Shown here piece after piece: positions 1-8,076 of a stretch of DNA of 64,000 nt (the first letter of the stretch is position 1; the number at the start of each line of letters is the position of its first letter). The position numbers were made by a program, and so were the translations under genes. This stretch comes from Polyangium spumosum (GTDB lineage: Bacteria > Myxococcota_A > Polyangia > Polyangiales > Polyangiaceae). The DNA lies in contig NZ_WJIE01000007.1 of assembly GCF_009649845.1 (NCBI RefSeq), positions 496,001-560,000 of the forward strand, in the 5' to 3' direction. The notes below the pieces were generated by a model. The model saw nothing but the letters and a program-made list of their open reading frames with translations. It made no database searches and was not told the DNA's origin.

Positions 1-1161
1 GGGCGCGACGCCGAGCAAGCTCGCGCCGAGCACGCGCGGCGAGGGCACGACGGGCAGCACCGGCACGAGCGCGAGCAAGGATCCGAGCAAGAGCCACGCG
101 ATCCGCGGGCGACGCGTGTCGTCCTGCGCTTCGAACGCGCGCTTGAGCGGCACGAAGACCAGGGCCGCGGTGCCGAGCGCGAGCAGCACGGGCAGGGCGA
201 TCGAGGTGTTACCCGGCAGGAGCGTCTCGTCGTCGAGCGCGAGCCACGCGTCCGCGAGGAGCGTGAAGAACCGGCGCGGAACGGCGTACAAAAACGCGGT
301 CGTCTCGCGGAACGGGTCCGTGTAGAAGCCCGAGCCGAACGAGCCGTAGCCGCCCCGGTGCCGCAAGAAGAGGTAACCCGCCGCGGGCAAGACGAAGGTC
401 GAGACGAACGCCGCGCGCCGGAGGAGGCTCTCGCGGCTGCCCACGATCTCGAGGGCGAGCACGTAGCCGCCGAAGCAGACCGCGTACTCCCCGGAGAAGA
501 GCGAGAGCGTGAACAGCGAGGTCGCGAGCGCGGCGTCGCCGAGCCTCCGCCCCTCGCGCCATCGCACGTGCGCGGCGAGGCCCGCGATCCCGAACGTCAG
601 CGAGAGCAGCACCTCGCGGTTGGCGAGCCAAGCCAGCGGGATCGCGTGGGCGGGCGCGAGCGCGAAGACCGCCGTGGCGATCGCGGCGGCCCTCGGCGCG
701 AGCGCGCGCCGGAAGAGGGCACGCGCGCCGAGCACCATCGCCGCCCACCAGGCGAACGAGTGCAGGTGCATCAGGAGCGGGGCGCCGCCGAACGCTTTGT
801 GCTCAAAATATCGGAGCGCGCTCGCGAGAGGGCGAAAGAAGCGGATCTCGAGCTCGGGGTGCGCCCACCAGGGGAGCATGCCGCGCTCGACGAGGCTCGA
901 GCGATCCGCGTCGTTGATGAAGTCGTAGAGCTCGAACGGGCCACGCTCGCCGGGGAACGTGCCCTCGATCATCGACGCCTGGAGGTAATCGTCGAGCAGG
1001 TAGGGCGTACGAATCGCGGGCGCGTAGACGATGACGCCGAGCAGCAAAACGAGGGCGAGGCCGAGCCAGGCCGGGCGACGTTTCGTCACTTCTGACAACG
1101 CTGCAATTGTCGCACGGGGCTGCGGCGCGCGGGAAGGCCTGGGGGCCGCGTCGTTCGTCAT
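1..1161 (-). CDS. GT-C-like polytopic membrane protein (partial, C-terminus outside window)
   Basis: The minus-strand frame is open from an ATG at 1161 to the window edge, giving 387 visible residues and no stop. After a basic N-terminus (KRRPAW) comes a hydrophobic helix, then the loop TPYLLDDYLQAS. An acidic pair just after the first helix is typical of GT-C glycosyltransferases. Next comes RFFRPLASALRYFEHKAFGG followed by a His-rich stretch (MHLHSF), which resembles the 'RPL...G..P..H' signature of TMTC/O-mannosyltransferase-like bacterial proteins. Several more hydrophobic helices follow. The family-based inference is an inner-membrane lipid-linked sugar transferase; the substrate cannot be read. 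A plus-strand frame over the same DNA is Arg/Glu-rich and is a shadow. I am confident that the gene is real and only moderately confident of its family. Confidence 0.7.
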   Translation of the reverse strand, partial: MTNDAAPRPSRAPQPRATIAALSEVTKRRPAWLGLALVLLLGVIVYAPAIRTPYLLDDYLQASMIEGTFPGERGPFELYDFINDADRSSLVERGMLPWWAHPELEIRFFRPLASALRYFEHKAFGGAPLLMHLHSFAWWAAMVLGARALFRRALAPRAAAIATAVFALAPAHAIPLAWLANREVLLSLTFGIAGLAAHVRWREGRRLGDAALATSLFTLSLFSGEYAVCFGGYVLALEIVGSRESLLRRAAFVSTFVLPAAGYLFLRHRGGYGSFGSGFYTDPFRETTAFLYAVPRRFFTLLADAWLALDDETLLPGNTSIALPVLLALGTAALVFVPLKRAFEAQDDTRRPRIAWLLLGSLLALVPVLPVVPSPRVLGASLLGVAP

Positions 1162-1227
1162 TGTCGAGATCGGCGAAGAGGGAGTTGTGGACGGCCCGGC
1201 ATTCGGGTAACGTCAGACCACAAACTC

Positions 1228-1635
1228 GTGAAATACGCTAGCGTCACCTGGTTGGTCCTTGGTCTCTTCGCCGCGAGCTTCACGGCCTGCGCGACGGCCG
1301 AGCGGCCGGAGTTCGGCAACCAGCCTTCCGGCGGCGACGGCGGCTTCGGCGGAGAAGGCGGCGGATGGGGCGAGGGCGGCGGCGGCGAAGGCGGCTTCGG
1401 CGGGGCGGGACCCGCCAGCAGCTCGTCGAGCAGCTCGTCGAGCAGCTCCTCCAGCGGCGGCGGGCCGATGTGCACCTCGCAGTGCACCGCGGACTTCGAC
1501 TGCCAGAACACCTGCCCCGCGGCCCCGCAAGGCGCCTCCAACTGCTGCGACGTCCCGACCGGAAGCTGTTACACGGTCGGCTCGTTGACCTGCCCGACGG
1601 GGACGGGCGGCAGCGGCGGCACGCCAATGTATTGA
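1228..1635 (+). CDS. Small Gly/Ser-rich cysteine-containing lipoprotein, unknown function
   Basis: A 135-residue protein. It has a short signal (MKYASVTW...AASFTAC) with a plausible lipobox Cys at about residue 21. A Gly/Glu-rich linker (GGDGGFGGEGG) is followed by an uninterrupted run of 13 serines encoded by repeating agc/tcg codons. The C-terminal 60 residues contain eight cysteines (CTSQC, CQNTC, NCC and others), which suggests a small disulfide-bonded domain outside the cytoplasm. The low-complexity linker followed by a Cys-rich module is common in myxobacterial lipoproteins. The Ser run is microsatellite-like DNA and may vary in length between strains. It is divergent from the membrane protein at 1-1161 and convergent with the gene ending at 1649. 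No function is recognised. Confidence 0.65.
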   Translation: MKYASVTWLVLGLFAASFTACATAERPEFGNQPSGGDGGFGGEGGGWGEGGGGEGGFGGAGPASSSSSSSSSSSSSGGGPMCTSQCTADFDCQNTCPAAPQGASNCCDVPTGSCYTVGSLTCPTGTGGSGGTPMY

Positions 1636-1648
1636 CGGTTCGGCGCCC

Positions 1649-2437
1649 TCAGAAGCGCCGATCCACCCGGACGGCGATCGTCGGCCCGAGGCCCCAGGCG
1701 GCCCCGCGGCACGGCTCGATGTCGCCGTACTGGCAAGGAAACCGATCCACCACCCACACGAGGCCCGTCGACGCTCCGATCGCGAGTGATCCCGGCCCGC
1801 CGTTCCCCACGATCCATTGCCGCACGCCGAGGGTCGCATAGGCCCAGAGGTCGACGCCATATCCGCCGTCCAGGGTGATCGCGAGTCGCCGCGTCACGGG
1901 CACGTCGACGCCGCCCGTCAGGTGCGAGAGCGCGAATTGCGCCTGCTGCGTGTAGTAATTGCGGATGTAGGAGTAACCCATCTCCAGCCGCAGGTTCGCG
2001 CCGTCCAGGCTCCCGAGGCGCATCGCCGGGGCCACGGAGAGGCCGCTCGGGCCGAAATACTGCATTCGTCCGCCGACACCGAGGCCCACCTCGACGTAAT
2101 CGGAGGAGAAGGCCACGCGCGCGCGGGCGTGCACGATCGTGCCCGGCCCCTCGGGGACGAGGACGAACGCAAACGGAGAGAGCTCGACGCCGATCTTGAA
2201 GGGCCGCTGGAAATAATACTCGACCGAGAGGTCCCCGAGCGCGCCCCCGCCCGGCCCGAGCAGGTTGAAGAAGGGGCGCACGGTGCCCTGCACGCGCACC
2301 ATGTTCCGCGCGAGCGGCGGGAGCATCAGCGGGCGCTTGGCCTCGGGCGCGGCCGCCTGCTCGGCGGCGTCGGCCCGCGTCGCCCCCGCGGCGAGGGCGA
2401 ACACGAGGGCGGCGGCGTGGACGGCCGAGCGCCTCAT
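1649..2437 (-). CDS. Outer-membrane beta-barrel-like protein
   Basis: A 262-residue protein with a signal peptide (MRRSAVHAAALVFALAAG...ADA). The rest alternates polar and aromatic residues in short strands (LSVEYYFQRPFKIGVEL, VEVGLGVGGRMQYF, GYSYIRNYYTQQAQF) and ends in VRVDRRF. A terminal aromatic residue is a common signal for outer-membrane barrel insertion. The ATG overlaps the TGA of the upstream phosphoesterase (ATGA), so the two are probably translated together. No enzymatic motif is seen. It is likely an outer-membrane protein of unknown role, possibly linked to the phosphoesterase. Confidence 0.7.
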   Translation of the reverse strand: MRRSAVHAAALVFALAAGATRADAAEQAAAPEAKRPLMLPPLARNMVRVQGTVRPFFNLLGPGGGALGDLSVEYYFQRPFKIGVELSPFAFVLVPEGPGTIVHARARVAFSSDYVEVGLGVGGRMQYFGPSGLSVAPAMRLGSLDGANLRLEMGYSYIRNYYTQQAQFALSHLTGGVDVPVTRRLAITLDGGYGVDLWAYATLGVRQWIVGNGGPGSLAIGASTGLVWVVDRFPCQYGDIEPCRGAAWGLGPTIAVRVDRRF

Positions 2438-3906
2438 CCGTGGACCCTCGCCACCTCGAGCTCCTCGGCGTGACGGAGCAAGGAGCCGAGGCGCTCCTCG
2501 TGCGAGCGCGTGTCGATGCGGTCGAGGCCGATGGCGCCGGCGCGGATCGCCGCGTCGATACCCGGTTGGCTGGTAAAACGAAAGCTGACCGCCTCGACGC
2601 GCCTGCGATCGAGCTCGATACGCGGCAGCTTGCCCATGGGCCCCGGGGGGAAACCCACCCGCGCGGGGTCGATACACGAGGAGAGGTCGGCCGTCGCGTC
2701 CATGCGCGGCCCCAGGCTCTCGATGCCGAAGCGCGTGGCGAGCGTGGAGGCGATCGAGACGTGCTCGAGCACGGTGGAGACGACCTCGCCCCGGCGAACG
2801 GAGGGGCCGATCACGAGCGAGGGGACGCGGAAGCCGAGCTGGCGGAACGCCGGGCGCGGATCGACCGTCGTCGGCGGAGGGACGTGGTCGTAGAAGCCGC
2901 CGTATTCGTCGAACGTGACGAGGAGGAGCGAGCGGCCCCATTGCGGGCTCTCCTGCATCGAGCGCACGATGCTGCCGAGGAGCGCCTCGCCGAGGGCGAG
3001 GCTGTGCGGCGGGTGGAGATCGGACGACCAGAAATCGGGGTCGATGAGGCAAAAATTGGGCAGGTTGCCGGCGCGGGCCTCCTGGAAGAAGGCCTCGATC
3101 CGCGCGGAGACCATCGGCTCGTTGCCGCCGAGCGGCCGCCCCCGGAAACCCGCGTGGTACCAGAGCGCGGGCCCGGCGGTGTAGGCCTTCGCGGACCAGC
3201 AGCCCTTGCCGAGCTTCTCCCATAACGTCGCCGGCCCGTCCGTGATCGGGTCATTCGTGGTGAGGCCGTTCGACGTCGCGGCGTGGAGGAAAAACCGGTT
3301 CGGCCAGGTCGGCCCGAGCACGGACGAGAACCAGCGGTCGCAGACCACGTATTGGTCGGCCAGCGCGTAAAACAGCGGGATCTGGCTGCGATCGTGGTAC
3401 GTCATCGCGTCGCTCTGCCGCAACGCGGACCCGATGTTCGCCCGGACGAACCCGTCGTTTTTCCCCTCGGCGAAGGCCTGGTGCGCCGCGTCCCAGGAGT
3501 GCAGCGGGCCGTGATGCTCGCAGGCCACCTCCGGCCGGTGCATGGCGATGACGTTGCCCTCGTCGTCCTCGTTCGTCTCGTCGCCGAGGAGCCCGTCGAC
3601 GGCGTCGCGCGCCGGGTAATCGGGATCGAGCGCGAGCGCCCCGAAGAAGTGGTCGAAGGAGCGGTTCTCCAGCATCAGGACCACGAACGTGTCGATCCCG
3701 GCGAGCAATCGCTTCGCCGTCGGCGCGCCATGGGCGTCGAAATCGGGGACCACGTCCGGCGACGCGGGGCCGGTCTCGCAACGATCGGGCCCCGGCGCGC
3801 ACCCGCCCCCGAGCGCCGCGGCGCCGATCCCGGCCCCGAGCCCCTGCAGCGCCACGCGCCGCGAGACCTGCCCCGAGGGCCCTCGTGAAGAATTTCGTCG
3901 TGCCAT
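2434..3906 (-). CDS. Tat-exported phosphoesterase (phospholipase C / acid phosphatase family)
   Basis: A 490-residue protein of the bacterial phosphoesterase family that includes non-haemolytic phospholipase C and AcpA-type acid phosphatases. The N-terminus has a twin-arginine signal (SRRVALQGLGAG) followed by a lipobox-like LGGGC, so it may be a Tat-exported lipoprotein. The family signature ENRSFDHFFG lies near residue 80. ACEHHGPLHSW, GPTWPNRFFLHAATSNG and VTFDEYGGFYDHV are the other conserved metal and active-site blocks. These enzymes hydrolyse phosphodiesters or phosphomonoesters outside the cytoplasm, for example on phospholipid head groups. The exact substrate is not readable. The gene overlaps the downstream outer-membrane protein by ATGA. 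Confidence 0.9.
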   Translation of the reverse strand: MARRNSSRGPSGQVSRRVALQGLGAGIGAAALGGGCAPGPDRCETGPASPDVVPDFDAHGAPTAKRLLAGIDTFVVLMLENRSFDHFFGALALDPDYPARDAVDGLLGDETNEDDEGNVIAMHRPEVACEHHGPLHSWDAAHQAFAEGKNDGFVRANIGSALRQSDAMTYHDRSQIPLFYALADQYVVCDRWFSSVLGPTWPNRFFLHAATSNGLTTNDPITDGPATLWEKLGKGCWSAKAYTAGPALWYHAGFRGRPLGGNEPMVSARIEAFFQEARAGNLPNFCLIDPDFWSSDLHPPHSLALGEALLGSIVRSMQESPQWGRSLLLVTFDEYGGFYDHVPPPTTVDPRPAFRQLGFRVPSLVIGPSVRRGEVVSTVLEHVSIASTLATRFGIESLGPRMDATADLSSCIDPARVGFPPGPMGKLPRIELDRRRVEAVSFRFTSQPGIDAAIRAGAIGLDRIDTRSHEERLGSLLRHAEELEVARVHG

Positions 3907-4053
3907 ACCTGAGCTCGGTCAACATCAGCACGACTTCGAGGACGAGCAAGCTCGATCGTCCCGGAGGCACGATTTATGACGACGGGAATCCGCGGATCTT
4001 ACGTTACGGAGTGACAGGGAGTGATATCGCGCCGGGGGGCCTCGAACGCGCGC

Positions 4054-5232
4054 TCAGGTGGGGCCGCAGATTCCCGGAATGCCCGGGATGCTCGCCGGGG
4101 CCCTCGGGTTCGGCCGAGCGGCGCGCGCCGTCGGGGCCGCTGGGAGCCCGGTGAGCTTCGCGTGGAGCGTGAGCGCCTGCGCGACCACCTGATCCATGTT
4201 GTAATAGCGGTACGTCGCGAGCCTCCCGACGAAATGGACGTTGGGCGTGGCCGCGGCGAGCGCCTCGTATTTGCGGTAGAGCTCGACGTTCTCGGGCCGC
4301 GGGATCGGGTAGCAGGGGTCGCCCTCGGCGCGTGGGTATTCGTAGACGAGGCTCGTCTTCGGGTGCTCCTGCCCCGTGAGGTACTTGAACTCCGTCACGC
4401 GCGTGTACGGGTGCTCGTTCGGGTGGTTCACCACCGGCGCCGGCTGGAAGACCTCCACGCTTTTCGTCTCGAACCGGAACTCGAGGGAGCGGTACGGGAG
4501 CTTGCCGTAACAAAAATCGAAATAGGCGTCGACCGGCCCCGTGTAGATGACCCGGTCGTGGGGGATGTCCCTCTCGACCTCGCGAAAGTCCACGCCGAGC
4601 ATGATCTTGATGTTCGGGTGGTCGAGCATGCGCTCGAACATCCGCGTGTAGCCGTGGAGCGGCATCGACTGATAGGTGTCCGTGAAATACCGGTCGTCGC
4701 GGCTCGTGCGGACCGGGATGGGCGCGGTCACCGAGGCGTCGAGCTCGGAGGGATCCAGGCCCCATTGCTTGCGCGTGTAGCTCCGGAAGAACTTCTCGTA
4801 GAGCTCGCGACCGACCTTGCTGACGATGGCGTCCTCGCTCGTCCGGACCCGCTCGACCTTCTCCGCCCGCTCGGCGAAAAACGCCTCGAGCTCGAACGAC
4901 GTCAGGCGCAGGTTGTACAGGCGATTGATGGTATCGAGGTTGATCGGGATCGGGACGAGCTGCCCGTCGACGGACGCGAGCACCCGGTGCTGGTACGGCC
5001 TCCACGCGGTGAACTGCGAGAGGTAATCGAAGACCTCCTTCGAGCTCGTGTGGAAGATGTGGGGGCCGTACGCGTGGACGAGCAATCCATCGTCATTGTA
5101 ATGGTCATACGCGTTGCCCCCGATGTGGCGGCGCTTGTCGATGAGGAGGACCCTCTTGCCGGACCCACGCGCGAGCCGCTCGGCGAGCACGCTCCCCGAG
5201 AACCCTGCGCCCACGATCAGCCAGTCGAACAT
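4054..5232 (-). CDS. glf: UDP-galactopyranose mutase
   Basis: A 392-residue flavoprotein of the usual family length. It interconverts UDP-galactopyranose and UDP-galactofuranose for galactofuranose-containing glycans. The FAD-binding N-terminus MFDWLIVGAGFSGSV has GxGxxG at residues 9-14. It is followed by LLIDKRRHIGGNAYD, the typical GGN flavin loop, and YGPHIFHTSSKEV. Further family blocks are NRLYNLRLTSFE, YTGPVDAYFDFCYGKLPYRSL and FVGRLATYRYYNMDQVV. I chose the start at 5232 because GGAGG lies five bases before it and the flavin motif begins at once; an upstream in-frame ATG at 5283 has no comparable site. The gene stands alone. The last 25 or so residues are Pro/Ala-rich and not conserved. 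Confidence 0.93.
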   Translation of the reverse strand: MFDWLIVGAGFSGSVLAERLARGSGKRVLLIDKRRHIGGNAYDHYNDDGLLVHAYGPHIFHTSSKEVFDYLSQFTAWRPYQHRVLASVDGQLVPIPINLDTINRLYNLRLTSFELEAFFAERAEKVERVRTSEDAIVSKVGRELYEKFFRSYTRKQWGLDPSELDASVTAPIPVRTSRDDRYFTDTYQSMPLHGYTRMFERMLDHPNIKIMLGVDFREVERDIPHDRVIYTGPVDAYFDFCYGKLPYRSLEFRFETKSVEVFQPAPVVNHPNEHPYTRVTEFKYLTGQEHPKTSLVYEYPRAEGDPCYPIPRPENVELYRKYEALAAATPNVHFVGRLATYRYYNMDQVVAQALTLHAKLTGLPAAPTARAARPNPRAPASIPGIPGICGPT

Positions 5233-5358
5233 GCATCCTCCGCGGCCCTCCACGATCGACGAGCCGCCGGGCGGGCTCGGCATGCGAGCGACGAGGGCAT
5301 GCGTGTCCTCCTAGGGCTCGCGGCGCGGGCGGGAAGCCCCTTCCATCACGCTCGCGGC

Positions 5359-6702
5359 TCAGAGGCCGGTCGGATACGTCTCCGGCGCCTCGCCGGCTTC
5401 CCAGCGCGCTGTTTTCTCGAGCGGCTCGACCGCCCGCGTCACGTCGAAATGAATGACCGCGTCGAACTGGGCGGCGAGGTCGGCGTAGAAATAATGACTC
5501 GCCCGCTCGGTCGCCGGCATGTAGACGACCCCGATGGCCCGCTCGAGCCGCTCGACGTGGAGCGGCGAGAGCCTCGGATCCCGCAAGAGGAGCGCGAAGC
5601 GGTCGAGGCCCGTGGCGTGCAGGACCGCCTCGTAGCTGTCGGGGCGGGCCGGCCGCACGCGTTTTTGCTCCACCTCGGCGCCCCAGCCCGACGCGGCCGA
5701 GACCATCCCCGCATAGGTGGTGAATCCGATCGAAAATGCGTCCGGGTGTCGCTCCCGGACGAGCTGGCCCACGTTGAGCTCGCCCTCGCGGGACATCTCG
5801 GTCGCGCGCGCGTCGCCGAGGTGCGAGTTGTGCGCCCATACGACGATCTTCGCGGGGGCATCGTGGTGACGCCCGAGGTGCGCCCGCAGCGCGTCGAGGG
5901 TCTCGGCCATGTGCTCGTCGCGCAGGTTCCACGAGGCGGCGCCGCCCCGGAACATCGCGCGGTAATATCGCTCCGCGTTCTTCACGAGGCGCGCGTTCTG
6001 CTCGGCGAAGAACGCTTCGTCCTCGCCGTCCGCGTCCGGCGCGCGGCGGGCGTATTCGGGCGCGCGCCGCTGGAGCTCGAGGAGCTGCCGGACGACCTCG
6101 TCCTCGCACGACTCGGCCATCCCGAGGCTCGTCGCATACCCGTACGCCTGCGTGTCGTGCCCGAAGACCTCGAAGCAGCCGTAACGTCGCCGCGCGCGCT
6201 CGGCGCCTTCGGGGTCGATCCGATCGAGATAAGCGAGGACGGCCTCGATCGACGTGTTCAGGCTGTAGAGGTCGAGCCCGTAGAACCCGGCCGCGTGGTG
6301 GGGGTGGGCGTCGTTGTGCTCCCGGAGCCACCGCACGAAATCGAGCACGTCGGTGTTTCGCCACATCCAGGCGGGGAAACGCTCGAACCCGCCGAGCGCC
6401 TCGAGCGGCCCGGGATCCGGGCCCCTGCCTCGGACGAAACGATTGATACGATAGGCGTCGGGCCAGTCCGCCTCGACCGCGACGGCGCAGAAACCCTTCT
6501 CCTCGACGAGCCGGCGCGTCAGGCGCGCGCGCTCGCTGTAGAACTCGTGCGTCCCATGCGACGCCTCGCCGAGCAGCACGAGCGTCGAATCCCCGATCGC
6601 ATGGAGCAATGCATCATGATCGTGCCGCGCCCCCTCGAGCGGGAGCGCGCACGCCGCCACGGCGCGCGGCAGAGCCTCCTGGAACGACGCATGCGCAGCC
6701 AT
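5359..6702 (-). CDS. Erythromycin esterase family protein
   Basis: About 447 residues from the ATG at 6702; a GTG at 6723 would add seven. It carries the signatures of the erythromycin-esterase / succinoglycan-biosynthesis family: [63 protein letters not shown] and [14 protein letters not shown]. The family uses conserved His and Glu residues in the GEASHGT and EADWPDA blocks for hydrolysis. Members include macrolide esterases EreA/EreB, but most chromosomal members have no proven substrate. Antibiotic resistance is therefore possible but not shown. Neither start has a clear Shine-Dalgarno site. The gene is monocistronic between glf and the XRE regulator. Confidence 0.88.
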   Translation of the reverse strand: MAAHASFQEALPRAVAACALPLEGARHDHDALLHAIGDSTLVLLGEASHGTHEFYSERARLTRRLVEEKGFCAVAVEADWPDAYRINRFVRGRGPDPGPLEALGGFERFPAWMWRNTDVLDFVRWLREHNDAHPHHAAGFYGLDLYSLNTSIEAVLAYLDRIDPEGAERARRRYGCFEVFGHDTQAYGYATSLGMAESCEDEVVRQLLELQRRAPEYARRAPDADGEDEAFFAEQNARLVKNAERYYRAMFRGGAASWNLRDEHMAETLDALRAHLGRHHDAPAKIVVWAHNSHLGDARATEMSREGELNVGQLVRERHPDAFSIGFTTYAGMVSAASGWGAEVEQKRVRPARPDSYEAVLHATGLDRFALLLRDPRLSPLHVERLERAIGVVYMPATERASHYFYADLAAQFDAVIHFDVTRAVEPLEKTARWEAGEAPETYPTGL

Positions 6703-6941
6703 GGGCAAGTCATGGTCCGTCACGGTCGAAATTACAAGCCGTCATTGAAGCGCGCGTGCCCTTCGAGCGCGCGCCCCCGGGGTCGTGCACGCGCCCGCCG
6801 TCGCCCCTCGACGCCGCCCGCGCGCCCGCGATCCAGGCCGTGGATCCACGGTTCTGGCGCGCCCCCGTGTGAGAACGGAATGTTCGCCTAAGTAAAACTT
6901 CACATGAACGTGGCGGAATCATGTTTGGCTGGGCCCTCGGC

Positions 6942-6949
6942 TGTGGCAT
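6942..6949 (+). promoter_or_regulatory. TGTGGCAT element shared by the two XRE genes
   Basis: The octamer TGTGGCAT lies 17 bases before the ATG of the XRE gene at 6959. The same octamer stands at the same distance before the paralogous gene that starts at 27941 (27958-27951 on the minus strand). Six of the nine bases between octamer and ATG also match, and neither gene has a clear Shine-Dalgarno sequence. It could be an operator for autoregulation, part of a promoter for a near-leaderless transcript, or simply leftover similarity from the duplication. Confidence 0.4.
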
Positions 6950-6958
6950 AGTCACGGC

Positions 6959-7330
6959 ATGCCCAGAAGAAAGACGGCTGCTCCCTTCACTTCCAAGATT
7001 GGCGCTCGTATCCGCGCGCTTCGCGTCGAGCGGAACCTGTCCCTGGCCCAGCTCGCGGACGCGGGTGGCCTATCGAAGGGCCATCTCTCCAGCGTCGAGC
7101 ACGGGCTCGCGGCGATCACGGTCGAGACGCTCGAGCGCATCGCGCGCGCGCTCGAGGCCTTGCCGATGGATCTGGTGACGTTCCCCGAGGAGGACGATCG
7201 CGGCCGGATCGCCGACATCGTGCGCAGGTTGCCGAAGAAGGACCTGCCCAAGGTCCGGCGCGAGATGCTGGCGCGTGTCCCGGCGGAGGAGAAAGCGCCC
7301 ACGCGTCGACGCTCGAGCGCGCGCGCTTAG
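6959..7330 (+). CDS. XRE-family DNA-binding regulator (paralogue of the protein at 27603-27941)
   Basis: A 123-residue protein. Residues 12-70 form a Cro/CI-type helix-turn-helix (IGARIRALRVERNLSLAQLA, LSKGHLSSVEHG, TVETLERIARAL). A conserved C-terminal block follows, MDLVTFPEEDDRGRIADIV, then a basic tail. The same architecture and most residues recur in the protein at 27603-27941, so the two form a lineage-specific pair. Both genes also share an upstream TGTGGCAT exactly 17 bases before the ATG, which may be a promoter or operator. It is probably a soluble regulator; its targets are unknown. Confidence 0.85.
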   Translation: MPRRKTAAPFTSKIGARIRALRVERNLSLAQLADAGGLSKGHLSSVEHGLAAITVETLERIARALEALPMDLVTFPEEDDRGRIADIVRRLPKKDLPKVRREMLARVPAEEKAPTRRRSSARA

Positions 7331-7358
7331 AGCGAACGAGGCGCGGGGGCGCTTCGAC

Positions 7359-7553
7359 TCAGGGATCGCCCGGCAGCTTGGGTATTTTTTCGTAATATCT
7401 CGGGTCCGACGGCTGCGTCTCCGGGGGCGTCGGCGTGTGGAGCGAGTGCGGGGGGATATTCCCCTCGGCGTCCGCCGTCGGCGCCCGAGGCGGGCTGTTC
7501 GGCGGCACCTCGGGCTCGCTTCGATCGTCGGGCCTCGATTTTTCCTTCCGCAT
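7359..7553 (-). CDS. Small proline-rich hypothetical protein
   Basis: A 64-residue frame beginning MRKEKSRPDD and ending YYEKIPKLPGDP. It is highly charged at the N-terminus and Pro-rich after that. The support is a good Shine-Dalgarno sequence (AGGAGAG) about eight bases before the ATG and the placement in a gap not used by other genes. A longer version starting at 7790 would be 143 residues but has no better ribosome site. The composition suggests an unstructured peptide. No family is recognised, and it could be a chance frame. Confidence 0.45.
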   Translation of the reverse strand: MRKEKSRPDDRSEPEVPPNSPPRAPTADAEGNIPPHSLHTPTPPETQPSDPRYYEKIPKLPGDP

Positions 7554-7788
7554 CACGATTCTCTCCTGTCTGCCGCGGACGCGCCTCTCGCGCCTCGATG
7601 CGCTCGGGATGCATCGCGCATGCCCCCGGCGCTCGTGCCCGTCCGCCTCCCTGGCTGCGACCCGGCGCGAGGGTACGAACCTCGGTTTGTCGGAGAGCCG
7701 CCGACGAACGAAGAAGGGCGGCAGGTTCGTCGCGGAGAGGGCACGTTCGTCCAGGAACGTGTCCTGCATGCAGAACCGCCGCTCGAGC

Positions 7789-8067
7789 ATGGGTGATCAG
7801 GGTTTGCCCGCGGACTGGGTTCGTCCGTGTGAAACCGAGGCAGCCGAGGACTTCCCGCCGCGCGTCCCGGTGACGTCCACGAGCCTGCGCAGCGTCGGCT
7901 ACAACCCCGAGACGCGCGAGCTCGACCTGGAGTTCAAGGAGGGCAGGCTCTACCGCTACAGCGAGGTGCCTCCGGAGGTGCACGAGGGCCTCCTCCACGC
8001 GCCCTCGCTGGGGAGGTATTTCCTGGCGAACATCCGGGGGCAATACGCCTGCGAGCGGCTCTGCTGA
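7789..8067 (+). CDS. KTSC-domain protein
   Basis: A 92-residue protein. Residues 28-90 match the KTSC domain, a short all-beta domain first noted at the C-terminus of some lysyl-tRNA synthetases: VTSTSLRSVGYNPETRELDL, then FKEGRLYRYSEVPPEVHEGLL and SLGRYFLANIRGQY. Stand-alone KTSC proteins are common in bacteria and their role is unresolved. The start is the ATG at 7789; the frame stays open further upstream but loses similarity. It is convergent with the lipoprotein ending at 8077, with only nine bases between. Confidence 0.8.
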   Translation: MGDQGLPADWVRPCETEAAEDFPPRVPVTSTSLRSVGYNPETRELDLEFKEGRLYRYSEVPPEVHEGLLHAPSLGRYFLANIRGQYACERLC

Positions 8068-8076
8068 AGCGCTCGC

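Noticed and set aside
358-1095. Long plus-strand Arg/Glu-rich frame
   Set aside because: It is the complement of a clear membrane-protein frame on the minus strand and has shadow composition.
5359-6702. Calling the esterase-family gene a macrolide resistance gene
   Set aside because: Only family motifs are visible; most chromosomal members have no shown macrolide activity.
4021-6891. 956-residue plus-strand frame
   Set aside because: It is antisense to glf and the erythromycin-esterase-family gene. It is rich in Arg/Val/Glu with no domain, typical of GC-rich shadows.
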